A DNA stretch of 64,000 nt from Chalciporus piperatus (taxonomy: Eukaryota; Basidiomycota; Agaricomycetes; Boletales; Boletaceae): positions 1 through 64,000 of the forward strand of contig JBBPTG010000091.1 in assembly GCA_038093975.1 (NCBI GenBank), given 5' to 3'. The notes beneath the pieces are model-generated. The model searched no databases and was not told where the DNA came from. It saw only the letters and a list, made by a program, of their open reading frames with translations. Both the position numbers and the translations under genes were made by a program. Shown piece after piece: positions 53,290 to 63,969 of this stretch. Position 1 is the stretch's first letter, and each line of letters begins with the position of its first letter.

Positions 53290-53780
53290 TTCCTACACTT
53301 TGACAGCTACCACACTTTTTGTACACTTTAGTACGCTTTTTTGTACACTTTGGCTACACTCAATCACTACACACTTTCCCACACTCTAGACTACACTTTT
53401 ACTACGCTTTTTTGTACACTTTAGCTACACTAATCCCAATACATTTTGCTACACTTTGAGTACACTTTTACTACGCTTTTTTGTACACTTTGGCTACACT
53501 CAATCACTACACACTTTCCCACACTCTTGACTACACTTTTACTACGCTTTTTTGTACACTTTGGCTACACTCAATCACTACACACTTTCCCACACTCTTG
53601 ACTACACTTTTACTACGCTTTTTTGTACACTTTAGCTACACTCAATCTAGCTACACTTTCCCACACTTTTACTACACTTTTACTACGCTTTTTTGTACAC
53701 TTCACTACACTCAATCCTAATACCCTTTCCCACATTGTTAACTACACTTTTAGTACACATTTTTGTGGACTTTAGCTATA
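53290..53780. repeat. GTGTAC-type repeats in element B
   Basis: Inverted counterpart of 23930-24510: many copies of TACGCTTTTTTGTACACTTT with CAATCACTACACACTTTCCC between them, at a spacing of ~90 bases. Confidence 0.85.
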
Positions 53781-54685
53781 ATCCATCCTATGAATGATTA
53801 TAAAATGTCACTAATTAGAATGACTCTATTAGATGACTGAGTAGTACTGGAGTGATTGGGTGAGCTGAGGGCTGGGTAACTGGATAACTGGTATGACTGG
53901 TGTGACTGAAGTGATTGGTTTACTGGACCACAGGGTGACTGAATTACTGGAGTGACTTGTGTGACTTGTGTGACTGGAGTGACTGGAGTGACTGGATTAC
54001 TGGACCACTGAGTGACTAGATTACTGGAATACTGTAATACTGGATGGCTGGAGTAATGAGACAACTGGATTGCTGGATGACTAGGGCACTGGGCTACTAG
54101 GCTGCTGAGATGACTACATGACTGGGAAACTGAGCTACTAGGCTACTGAGATAACTGGATGACTGGAACACTGGGCTACTGAGCTACTGAGACTACTGAA
54201 GTGACTGCATGATTGGATGACTGGGCTGCTGGGTTACTGGAACTACTGGATGACTGGATGACTGGGTTACTGGGTTACTGGAACTACTGGATGACTGAAT
54301 GACTGAATGACTGGGCTACTGAGATTACTGAAGTAACTGGATGACTTGATGACTGGGCTGCTGGGTTACTGGAACTACTGGATAACTGGAACACTTGGCC
54401 ACTGGACTAATGAGACCACTGAAATGACTGGGCTGCTGGATGACTGAGACTACTGAGACTACTGGATGACTGAATGACTGAGCTACTGAAGCTACTGAAT
54501 TGACTGGATGACTGGGCCACTAGGCCACTGGGTTACTAAGACTACTGAAACTACTTGATGACTGGGTGACTAGGTTACTGAAACTACTGAAACTACTGAA
54601 ATTACTGGTTACTGGGCCACTGGACTACTGATTCAACTGATCCAGTCATTCCAGTAACTTCAGACTTTTTGCAGTGTTGCTGATG

Positions 54686-57354
54686 GGCGTCGCCCATATC
54701 TTTTGCTGTCTTGGGTAGGCTTTCGTCCTTCCTATCATCCAAGAAAGGAAGCATGATCTTGAGGGCATTGATTTGAGAGCGTCGAATTGATCGTTGCCCG
54801 AGGTTTGCATATGGATTGGATGGCTGACGAATCTCTTCGGTAAGATTCCCGATCGTACGTTCCATGGTCCATTGCGAGCAACAAATGAGTGGTCCTTTCG
54901 TAGCAACTTCGTTCGCATAGTGTTGAGGAGCATGGACACTTTGCCTGACGAAATGGATGCGAGAGACTTTTCGTTCGCAATACAGACGTTCGAAGTCGAT
55001 ACCCCATTCGCGGAAAAGATGGTCGGCGAGTTTGAGCTCTTCCTGAGTTATGGTATGTTGGGAGACAATTCGAACAGCTTGAACGAGCTTGCAAAAATGC
55101 TCCCAGATAGGTCGAGGAAGGCGATCGTAGAGAACAGCAGGACCAAGACCATAGAGGAACAACCAAAACTCCCATGCTTTGTAACCGCTGTTGATTTTCT
55201 CGGCAATATTACGAGGCGGACGATCATATGAGCCGGGAAGGTGAGAGCGGGTGTCTGCAACGTCCTTGCCAAGCTGCTTCCATGTCTCGCCTACAAGAGT
55301 AGCCCACCACCATGTGTCTTTGTCGTCGCGGGGATCACAATCGATGGTTCCACGCCACAGATTGATCATGAGATCAGGTATATTTAACGAGAAGAGATGC
55401 ATCATATCGGATGCAAAACACTTCGGAACGCCAAGGATGCGGTTTGGAGGGAATCCAAGAAAGATGGATGGTTTTGAAATACCGGTCTCAAGACGACGAT
55501 GCTTGTATTGTGCCTCCGTTCGCGACTGTAGAAGATAGGCGAGATTCGCCCGATAGAGTTGAGGATCTGAAGACTTGATTTTCTTGGGATCGACATCATC
55601 GTGATCGCATCCGTCCATCGTATATCCGTCGGGCTTCAGAAGCACGGGGTAATAGATTCCGAGTCCCTTCTTGTGGCGACCTTTGAGACCACAGTAGAGT
55701 CGACAGCCGTTCTTTCCATGGTGACCAACGAGACCATTCAGATACGCGAGGCCAGGCCCGTCTGCAGTACTAAGAGCGAGAAACGGGTGAGATGTGAATG
55801 TGACATTGCGAGCGGCATCCCAGATCTCGAGTCCCTCCTTCTGTATTGCTACGAGGTGATGGAATCCAGGAAACAAGAAAGAGTCGAGGTTTTTGGGTTT
55901 TTTCGGTCCAGGAATGATGCAGCCAGGTAACACGTATTTCTTCTTGTAGCGGGTTTCGGGAGAGCGATCGAAAATAACCCAGATCGAGATCCAACAGTCG
56001 GACTCTTTCGATTGGTATAATTGAGCACCGTCGACTGAGAACATAAGGACGATGTCATGTTCAGTGATTTTGCCTGACTTGACAGCTTCGAGATAGTCAG
56101 AACCATCGAGGAAGTCCGAGAACTTGTTGAGTAGCCCGTCGGCCGATGCGTTCAGTTCACGAACAATCCGCCGGGTGTACTCGTTGCGATGTTGCATCTC
56201 CATCGCACTTCCCGGGTCTCGAAACATGGCTTGAAGTTGTGGACCGATGGGTATAGTCGGGAATTGTTGTCTTGCAACTTTCTTTCGCCCTCTTGTCTGT
56301 TGCAGGATATCCTCACGGTAACGACCTTGACTGCACTCGGGACAACGATCGAGATTTGAATATGGCCCTGTGTACGCTACGCACGAGTTAATACACATAT
56401 CGTGCATTATACCCGACACGCCACTGAGCTGTTCGACAGCTTGTTTTGCCTGGTAGTATGTCGGAAAGGTGTTGATGTGAAGGCGTTCCATCAATACGTC
56501 GCGCATAGAGTCGTAATCAGTTTGGGCATGTGATAGTCCGAGATACATTCGAATGGCTGCTTTCAAATCCTCGTTGCCGTCAAGAGTGAGGATAGATGTT
56601 GGTGGATTTCTGAGTCGTTTGAGAGTATCCGAGTCGAGATCCGAGTAGGGACCGTCTAACGAAGCGTTTGAGAGTGCGTGAACGAACGCAATGGATGTCC
56701 GGAGGTCTTCGAGTGATACACGATTGTATATATTTGCGAGGAGTTCTTCTTCGTCTGGATCAACAGGGTGAGGTGGGCTAGGCGAACGATCTGGGGTAGG
56801 CGAACGATCTGGGGTAGGCGGACGATCTGGGGTAGGCGGACGATCTGGGGTAAGCGGACGATTTGGGGTAAGCGGACGATCTGGGGTAAGAGGACGATCT
56901 GGGGAGCGAGAGCGATTCGGAGAGCGAGAGTGACCACGACTCTCTGTCTCATTATTGCCCTGATTCTGTACATGAGATGAATCTAGATGACGACTATCAG
57001 AGGATTAATTTGCGCTCAACCTACTGTTTTTGCAAATGGATATCGTCGAGAAGGTCTTTCCGGAGAGCAGAAGGAGGTCTGCTCGTTCTGAGACGGAGGT
57101 AGCGGGGGATCGTGTTGCGAATCTTCTCGTTCACGTTCACTACCGTTGTCTTCAGACTCTTTCGCGTTCTCCTGCTCTTCTGTGACCTCGCCCTCTGCTT
57201 TGGTCGCCTCGCTCTGTCTAGCAAGCCGATTTGCGATCGTATTTGGCTCTTTGCGAAGGTCTTTGTGTCGAAAAAAAGTGGCCTTACTGACGTCGGTGGG
57301 GATGTAGCCATGCTTTCTGCAGTCGCATACATAGGTTCGTTGTGCGGGAGGCAT
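54686..57354 (-). pseudogene. Tnp2/Plavaka-type transposase, 3' end lost at element B
   Basis: Exon 1 57025-57354 (ATG at 57354) has the zinc-binding-like start YVCDCRKHGY...FFRH. A 59-nt intron (56966-57024) leads to exon 2, opening with a repeated RPLTPD linker (18-bp repeat), then MHDMCINSCVAYTGPYSNLD, CPECSQGRY, TIPIGPQLQAMF, SVDGAQLYQSKESDCWISIW, PGPKKPKNLDSFLFPGFHHL, TADGPGLAYLNGLVGHHGK, GCRLYCGLKGRH, RRLETGISKPSIF, DMMHLFSLNIPDL and SQWTMERTIGNLTEEIRQPS. These match the En/Spm-related Tnp2/Plavaka transposases of Agaricomycetes. About 870 codons are intact, then the frame runs into the terminal repeat of element B (AKDMGDA is the last own sequence). The core is present, so catalytic residues may all be there, but the natural C-terminus is missing. 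Confidence 0.8.
56785..56910. repeat. 18-bp tandem repeat in the transposase linker
   Basis: About seven copies of CGATCTGGGGTAGGCGGA and variants. The length is a multiple of three, so the protein gains repeated DRPLTP/DRPPTP units. Confidence 0.85.
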
Positions 57355-58499
57355 GTTTCAATGACGACGAGTTGGTAGTGGGTGTCGGGTGCGGCAAGTG
57401 TGCAAGAACATATGTGGTGTATGCAATGTATAACACATTGCATGCACTACATATGTTGCTGCATATGTTGTGCATCGACATGATGTCTGTTGGATGTAAC
57501 AAAAGGAGAGATGGATACAATGTAATGCGTAGTCTACATATGATCCCGATACCAGCCGAGACCAGAGCGCGGTCTCACTACCAGCCGATATCTCACGCTA
57601 CCCTCCGATTGCTCGTTTTGACTGGGCTTGAATGCCCAAATCAACATCCAAATCGGCGCTCTCGATACGCAAAACAGTTGATGTATCCCATTTTGAGATG
57701 GTCTGCTGTAGCAAGGCTGTCAAACCCAGGCCTCGTGATACCAGGGTCCAGCAAGTGCTCGATGCCAAGCTTGGTGCCTGCTCCGCGCTATATCCTCCTA
57801 AACCTACCAACTTCGTGGGTACTAATATAGGCTGCCTGAATTCCCATCGGAGACAATGTCCTCCAAACTTATGGCTCGAACGGATTCTCCTTATTCAATC
57901 CTCTGGGGAACCTAAAGCAGTCTGTCCCTGGTCGGCAATTCGAAAATGCAGCCGCCGGATGATCAACTGAAGGGAGCGTTTGTGTTGGTCCACGAGGACT
58001 CTACATCCGACCTGGCAGGTTATTCTCTTATGCATGGATGGGAGTCGGAAAGACAATCAGACTGGCAACTTGAAGTGAATAGCAACATACAGTATGTATA
58101 GCGAGGGAGGAGAGGCTAAGTGATGGCTTGGTATGTTGTATGATAGAACACCAGGCTTGTCCGGCGAGGGAATAGTCGCGTCCTCGAAATATCGACTAAT
58201 GTCAGCGTTCGTGTGCAGTGCAAGAAGTTGGTGAAGCTGTTCGCCCGAGGTGAGTAATCAGAAACCGAACAGAAGAAGGTCCAACTTCGCACCGAGCTGC
58301 CAGTGGGTTGATGGACTGCACACTGACGGGTTCGGTTTCTGCTGGCAGTGGTTGGCCGATTAGTCTGACAACTTGGATGACGACGGTGTTGATTTGGCAA
58401 ACAAGAACCCACAGACAAGCGTAGTCGGCCACATGCATCATTGGATGAAATCAGGCGTGCAGTCTCCCCACCCGCAGCTCCCCTTGGCCAGTACTATGT
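57355..58499. other. no supported gene
   Basis: Upstream of the Plavaka gene. A partly palindromic ATGCA-rich tract lies at 57420-57485. Frames at 57598-57970 overlap on both strands and neither is convincing. Confidence 0.4.
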
Positions 58500-60302
58500 T
58501 CAAAATTCGTCCACCCTTGGTAACCGTGACCCCTCTTCTGCAGCCCTCAACTCCTTCATTTCTCTCGATGTTTTCTGCAAGGATCGCTTAATATCCGCCG
58601 ATAACATCCGTGTGTTGCCCGTCAGTTCATGAAGTGCCTTCTCGAGATCACTAAACGCCCTCAGCGGTAACGGCGACTGACAAGTAGTCAGCAATTCCGA
58701 AGTGCAAACGAGAAGTAGGCAAAGCATCTGTGGGCCCTCTTCGAGCACATCTGGATCCCTCCAAGCAGGGACCAGTAGACTTTCGGTAGCGGGGCGTAGC
58801 AGTTGCTGCTTCAAGCTCTGCGAGGAGCTCGCAGGACCGCCCGGCCTCAAGAGCCAACCGACGATAACCATTAGAGCCAATGCCGTTTCATGACTACGGC
58901 TCTTCCGGATCGTCTCTATGGACCGATCTAGATGGTCGGAGAGTTTCCTCCGATTGGACTTTGCGAGAATCAGTGTGATTTCAAAGTCTCGGAGGTCACG
59001 TTCGGGGATACGGTTGGATTCAGTGCGCAACTTGGTTAGGAGGACCGCCGTGAAAGGGTCACCGAGAGAGGTACAGAGAATCCTCAGCAAAGCTTCGTTG
59101 AGTGCATCATCGTTCAGGTTGAGTAGGTATATGAGCGTGGATGGTGGATCCTGATAGAGTAGAGCGCGATGGATGAAGCGGGCGAGATTGCTGTGCGAGG
59201 CGAGGGACAAGAGATCTCCTGGCTGGCCGTATGTACGCAGCAAGGGTTCACACGCCGCAAAGTGAAATTTGAGCCCGACGTCACGGAAAGAATACGCCTG
59301 TCCTGGACCTGTCGTATTGACAACGTAGTTGATGAAATCAGGACGGTGAACGAAAACGGCGAGCTGGTCCGTGTTGACGAGCATGATTTTGAAGGCGTAA
59401 GTGGCTTGTTCTACACTCACGGGTCCCACCTTGTTGAGCAGGTAGGAACGAAGGATGTCGCAGTCTACCGTAGGCGGTGAAACAGGTGGCGTGTACTTGG
59501 GCTCATCCAGTTTGGTGTCGTCCCCTTGGTCTTGGCTGTCGGTCGAGTCGGTGCGTCAGTACGACGCTTGCGCCAATTGAAATAGGGAGCTCGCGAAGAG
59601 CCAGCTGGCTCGGTCATTGGTCCCCGTTGCTCCGTGTACTGCTCCTGAAAAAGCCTTCAACGCCCATGACTCGACATCCTTGCCTTCAAAGGCTGGTTTG
59701 AGATGCGGAACTCCGCTAAGCATTGAGATCACGGTCAAAGGGACAAGGAGGTCTCGGTAAGCGTTTGTGGGATGTGGCTTGCTGAAGCTTGACCAAGGCT
59801 CGTGATAAAATATCCACCCTGTGTGGTAACAGATGACTCCAGGTAAAAGATATGGATGGATATCGTCACGATGACAGCAGACACCAGCGCTAAGAGCGGG
59901 AGTGTAACCAATGCGGGCAAATATGCCAGTAACTACCGTGCCCAGTATTGGCAAGTTTCTTCGAGCGACTTCATGACAATCGCTATTGCCTCCTGGATGG
60001 TGGAAGACACGGGTGTGTGAAATGGGCAACTTGGAGAGAACAATGATGCGATAGTGAAGCACCTGAGGTATACTAGGGACCCGCCCACAGCAGTGGCAGC
60101 GATGACGCCCGATCCAACCGTCCTGTTCAGGTGCCACAAATTGATAGATACGGTATTGAAAGAGCCAGCTGTATGAGGGCTGGTACAACTGTTTCGGAAA
60201 TTCTTGTCCGGGTGGCGCAAACACGCGTTCGAAATTCAGAAAATCAAACAATTCAGAAAATTCAGAAAATCCGGAGCAGCCTCACAACGCAAGATTGCAA
60301 CA

Positions 60303-61434
60303 ATGGTATATCGCAAAATCAGTCCAGACATGAAGCAACGAGCACTAGAACTGCTCGAGATGGGCTGCGAGATGGAAGAGGTGACTGAGGCCTTAGGTGT
60401 GTCAAGACAAAGTGTCAATCGTTGGGCTGACAACTACGAGGGGCATGGTCGAGTCAATCCACCTTCCGTTCTTCGCGGACGACCCCGATTACTTAACGCT
60501 GCAGTTCTCACTGAACTACATGACCTCATTCATGAAACTCCCTCCCTGTTCCTCGACGAAATTGGTGACTGGCTCGCTGTCTATCATGACCAACCCATCT
60601 CAACCACTGCTTTACACGACAATCTACGTGACATTGGACTGCGACTCAAGGTCCTCAAACGTACAGCTGCCCAGCGGGACGAAGTCGCACGTACACAGTG
60701 GCGCATCAAGATGCTCTCAACATATGGATCACATCAACTTGTCTTTGTTGATGAATCCAATAAGGACGGCCGGACGCTTGTTTGACTTCATGGTCGTGCA
60801 CCCATAGGTGAGCGGGCAGTTGAGTCCGTGACGCACAAACGCGGGGAGCGCTGGTCCATCATTCCTGCCCTCACCACGGATGGCTATATTGCACTACGTG
60901 CGATCTCTGGCTCCGTTAATGGTGAAGACTTCTTTGACTTCATCTTGAATGATGTGGTGAGTGAACTTCACATAGTATGAATGGGATTGCACACTCATAT
61001 GTCCATTAAGCTTCCCAAGATGGGACAGTTTCCTCAACGCAACAGTGTATTGGTGATGGACAATGCATCCATTCACAAAAGTGAGGCGTTACGCCAAGTC
61101 GTCGAAGGAGCAGGTAGCTTCAACTACAAGGGTCTCATACTATTCATTTTGATTTGACCCGATTTCATTGCAGGCTGTCACCTTGTCTTTCTTCCACCGT
61201 ATTCTCCCGATTTCAATCCTATTGAGGAGAGTTTCAATGTTGGTAAGTTCATAAATGTTCTCATAATTGTGAATTCAATCTTGATCTTCCTGCATAGTCA
61301 AAGCAGCCTTTCGACACCATTGGCGCAGGCTGGAGAACAGTGAGACACCCCTTGATGATCTTATTGCAGTATGTATGGAGGCAGTGACACCTGAGAAGGC
61401 TCGTGGTTGGTACAGGAGCTCAGGATATCCTTAG
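60303..61434 (+). pseudogene. Tc1/mariner (IS630-type) transposase, one nonsense codon
   Basis: Exons 60303-60956, 61011-61113, 61174-61242 and 61298-61434 (introns of 54, 60 and 55 nt) give 321 codons. The N-terminus is a helix-turn-helix paired-like domain (MKQRALELLEMGCEMEEVTE, ALGVSRQSVNRWADNY). The catalytic core shows FVDES (first Asp), VMDNASIH (second Asp) and PPYSPDFNPIEESFN (third acidic residue), the DDE pattern of the IS630-Tc1-mariner group. One TGA at 60783-60785 lies between RTLV and LHGRAPIGERA, where an Arg codon CGA is the probable ancestor (C to T at a CpG). Everything else is intact, so this copy lost activity very recently, unless the TGA is an assembly error. Confidence 0.85.
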
Positions 61435-61668
61435 CAGCCTCTAGGATTAATGGAATTGAATACTTGCTTGTGTGCACCATTTCCCACAAACTGTAAATAT
61501 CATTGTGAATGTATCGTAAGTTTGCAAATGAAAAGACCAATGGTAGTATGTGGAAGGGAGAATAGAACATTAAAGCATCTGTGATATAAGATAGTGAACT
61601 TGAATGAGTGACCTTGAAAGGAAATCAGAATAACACTGAGGGTATATGAGGGTAAGGCAGCAATGGGG

Positions 61669-63489
61669 TCAGTGGTGATCTCCAGTCTTCATCAATGCTC
61701 GATACTTCTTCTCAGCCCGAAGAACCCGGGTCCAATCAAATGCGCGAAACCCAGCTTCCTTGATGTCCTCTTTCTCAACATCGCCAAGTCTATCCCCTAC
61801 CTGATATCCAAGTTTCTCTAAACCATCCCGCTCGCGGTCTCCAAGGCCAGTCTGATCACAGAACTCATCAAGAGTACAAGACACCATGATGGGTGAAGAC
61901 AGAACATGTGAACTTGTGGAGGGAGTAGCCTGAGGTGCCATAGGTGGTGCTGGTGGATACATACCATATGGAGCCCAGGGAGAGGGAGGCATGACATAGG
62001 GTGGCATTGAGTAAGGATGATAGACAGGAGGATGAACAGGGGTCACAGGCTGTAGGACTGGCGGAGGAGCATGATGCTGCGGGGTTTTGGGGGCATCAAG
62101 AGTTCCAGTAGATTTGATGGTCTGATCCTTCTTGAAGAATGGCGAGCCAAGTGGAGGAACTGTAAGGTCAGTCTGCTTCTTCAACTAGTTTTGTGTTAGT
62201 GATTGTCAGGATATATAAGACATCATCCGTACCATTGCAAAAGCCCACACTTTCTCCCGTTTCTCCGTAAGTTCAAAGTGCCAGTCAGTCGGAGCATGGT
62301 GAAAGCAACGGAGTCGTGGATGGATGTCGCACAGACCTTCAGGATATGTATCCTGAAGTTGCGACACATACGGGGCAAGCTTATCATCCAGCGAGATCTA
62401 TGGAACATCAAACTTGTGAGCAGTCGAGGTATAAGGAACACCTTACTACACTCTTTTTGGATGTTGGTGTAGCGACATTATCAAGGGCAGGCGGAACATT
62501 GGGGGCTGCCCTCGCTGCCCATGGCTGCGTGCATTGAAGATCAACTTTTTTGCCACCCGAGACACCAAAACACTTACCGGACGTTGTTCCTCGCCTTCTG
62601 TTGGCCTAGCCATTTTGATAAACAGGCTTCCGGAAGCACGCAAAGGAGAGGCTTGCACATGCGAAACCATGTACTTGAAGCCTTCCTCGTTTGTGAGAGG
62701 CAGGGAGTCAGATTTCGCCGTCGGATTGGCACAGAACCGCCACAGCATGGTGTCAACAACCAAGCGAGCAGCTGAGGCAGCATATACCCGGGTCGCAAGG
62801 AATGGAAGAAATTCATCCCATGACATCCCGAAGGACAAGGTACACGGGCCAAGGATGTGCGGAGCTTGTTCCTGATACTTGAGGGTCCCATTACGATTCT
62901 TCGTGACAACGGGGTCAGCCTTGACTTCAATAAAGAGAGGACAGCCAGTGAGAGGCGGCGGCGGTGCGACGGGCAGCACAGGAGCCTTCTTCGGACGACC
63001 GCGGCCTTTCTTTGGGGCAGGGCTAAGTGGGCTGGAGGGCGACGAAGACCTAGAGTCAGCGGAAGGGTGCTGGCTCTTCATAGCTTTCTTTCTTGTGACT
63101 TTGGCATTCGACTGAGATCTGCCTCGCTTCTGAGTCGCCGCCGGAATACGTATCTTGAGAGATTTCGCCTTCTGGGCACTGGCAGCAATCTCCTCTGCCG
63201 GCAATGGGTGGGAATGAATTCACCGTGAATCGTGATCAGTGAAGGATGACAACTCACCACGTATGGCACAGATCTCGTCATCTGTGCTTTCATCAAGCTC
63301 GTCAGCAGCTGTGTTGCCATCAGGCAAGTCCACGACACTGCCAGTGACTCCACCATCACCGGATTCCACGCCGTCAGAGGAGCCGTGGTTTGTGTCGTTT
63401 TCAGGGAAGCCATCGTTGCTGTGAGGTTCGAAGCCGCCATCAAATGTTTGGATATAAGGATCGTCGTAGTCGTAGTCGCTAGTAGCCAT
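61669..63489 (-). CDS. passenger protein of the Tc1/mariner element, AT-hook-like
   Basis: Five exons (63258-63489, 62578-63194, 62447-62524, 62233-62397, 61669-62184) with introns of 63, 53, 49 and 48 nt, all in phase, give 535 residues with no damage. An acidic N-terminus (MATSDYDYDDPYIQTFDGGF) leads to a basic stretch with KKGRGRPKKAP, an AT-hook-like minor-groove-binding motif (~130-140). A folded middle part follows (LSFGMSWDEFLPFLATRV, LVVDTMLWRFC), then a segment with ISLDDKLAPYVSQLQ and WHFELTEKREKVWAFAM. A Pro/Tyr-rich linker is next, and a helical C-terminus (LDEFCDQTGLGDRERDGLEK, EAGFRAFDWTRVLRAEKKY) that could be a small interaction domain. It has no catalytic motif I can name. 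Since it sits inside the transposon's repeats it should move with it; a role in DNA binding is an inference. Confidence 0.8.
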
Positions 63490-63826
63490 AATGTAGAGTA
63501 TTTCTGAGTACTTAAAAGAGTGTGAGGATCGAGAAAGCTCAGGACAATGATTTTCTGAATTGTTTGATTTTCTGAATTTCGAACGCGTGTTTGCGCCACC
63601 CGGACAAGAATTTCCGAAACAGTTGTAGGGCCCCCATGACGACCTCAAATCGCCATTTCTTGAGGCCATCCATTTTCTGCTGCCGCCGACGCCCCCGTAT
63701 ATAGCCAATCGCTTGGCTCCAAACGTCGCTCGAACGAGGACCTTCCCATGGAGGCATCATAAGTTGAAGTGGTATCAGTAAGATTGGGGCTGGCAACTAG
63801 CTGAACAGCAATGATCTTGCAAAGTA

Positions 63827-63969
63827 CAGTCAACTATCTCATAATGCATAAAAAAATCTCATAATGCATACTACCAAAACCTAGTCATTTTAGCCGAGAG
63901 TGTACGAAATCCTCAAAAATCCTAATATGCATTATGAGATTTTCTTATGCATTATGAAATAGTTGACTG
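63827..63969. mobile_element. 143-bp Tc1/mariner-type MITE
   Basis: Ends CAGTCAACTATCTCATAATG and its inverted form (with one or two changes), flanked by TA on both sides. The unit TCTCATAATGCAT occurs four times, twice in each orientation. It has no coding capacity and lies just beyond the DUF6535 relic. Confidence 0.85.

Larger units (their letters stand above)
51922..54685. mobile_element. element B: 2.76-kb inverted copy of element A
   Basis: Same terminal repeat (CATCAGCAACACTGCAAAAA) at both ends and the same modules as element A but in the opposite order: CAGT-type repeats 51960-52495, the AT-rich linker, four hairpin blocks (52685, 52826, 52965, 53107), the CACGTGAC linker, GTGTAC-type repeats 53290-53780 and CAGT-type repeats 53830-54650. 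The first ~150 bases differ from the reverse complement of the right end of A at only a few positions. It is shorter than A, with fewer internal repeats. It abuts the DUF6532 gene on the left and truncates a Plavaka gene on the right; no target duplication is seen. Confidence 0.8.
60186..63625. mobile_element. complete Tc1/mariner element, 3,440 bp, with passenger gene
   Basis: Perfect 76-bp terminal inverted repeats (60186-60261 and 63550-63625; they start CAACTGTTTCGGAAATTCTT) flanked by TA on each side. The left half encodes a Tc1/IS630-type DDE transposase on the plus strand; the right half encodes an unrelated 535-residue protein on the minus strand. Identical terminal repeats point to a recent insertion. 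It lies in the DUF6535 relic and its removal restores that frame locally. Confidence 0.92.
58500..63796 (-). pseudogene. DUF6535-like membrane protein gene, split by a Tc1/mariner element
   Basis: The 5' part lies to the right of the transposon (63628-63796): RGRRRQQKMDGLKKWRFEVV and MGAL. The part to the left resumes with PALIQLAL once one TA is subtracted, then, with shifts of frame, LWHLNRTVGSGVIAATAVGG, CPFHTPVS, a second hydrophobic segment (LVTLPLLALVSAVIVTISIH) and a large soluble part (58500-59556) reading LLVPLTVISMLSGV before the break and FHFAACEPLLRTYG after it. The order GLKKW, membrane span, CPxxTP, membrane span is what I associate with Agaricomycete DUF6535 proteins. A TGA at 59556-59558 interrupts the soluble part. 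With an insertion, frame changes and a stop it should be inactive; some frame changes may be unrecognised introns. Confidence 0.55.

Noticed and set aside
26007..54685. Simple inversion between elements A and B as the cause of the broken genes
   Set aside because: Swapping the flanks does not join the gene halves or create matching target duplications.
57632..57970. 112-codon plus-strand frame
   Set aside because: A similar-sized frame lies opposite it, neither has a recognisable motif, and no splice context favours either.
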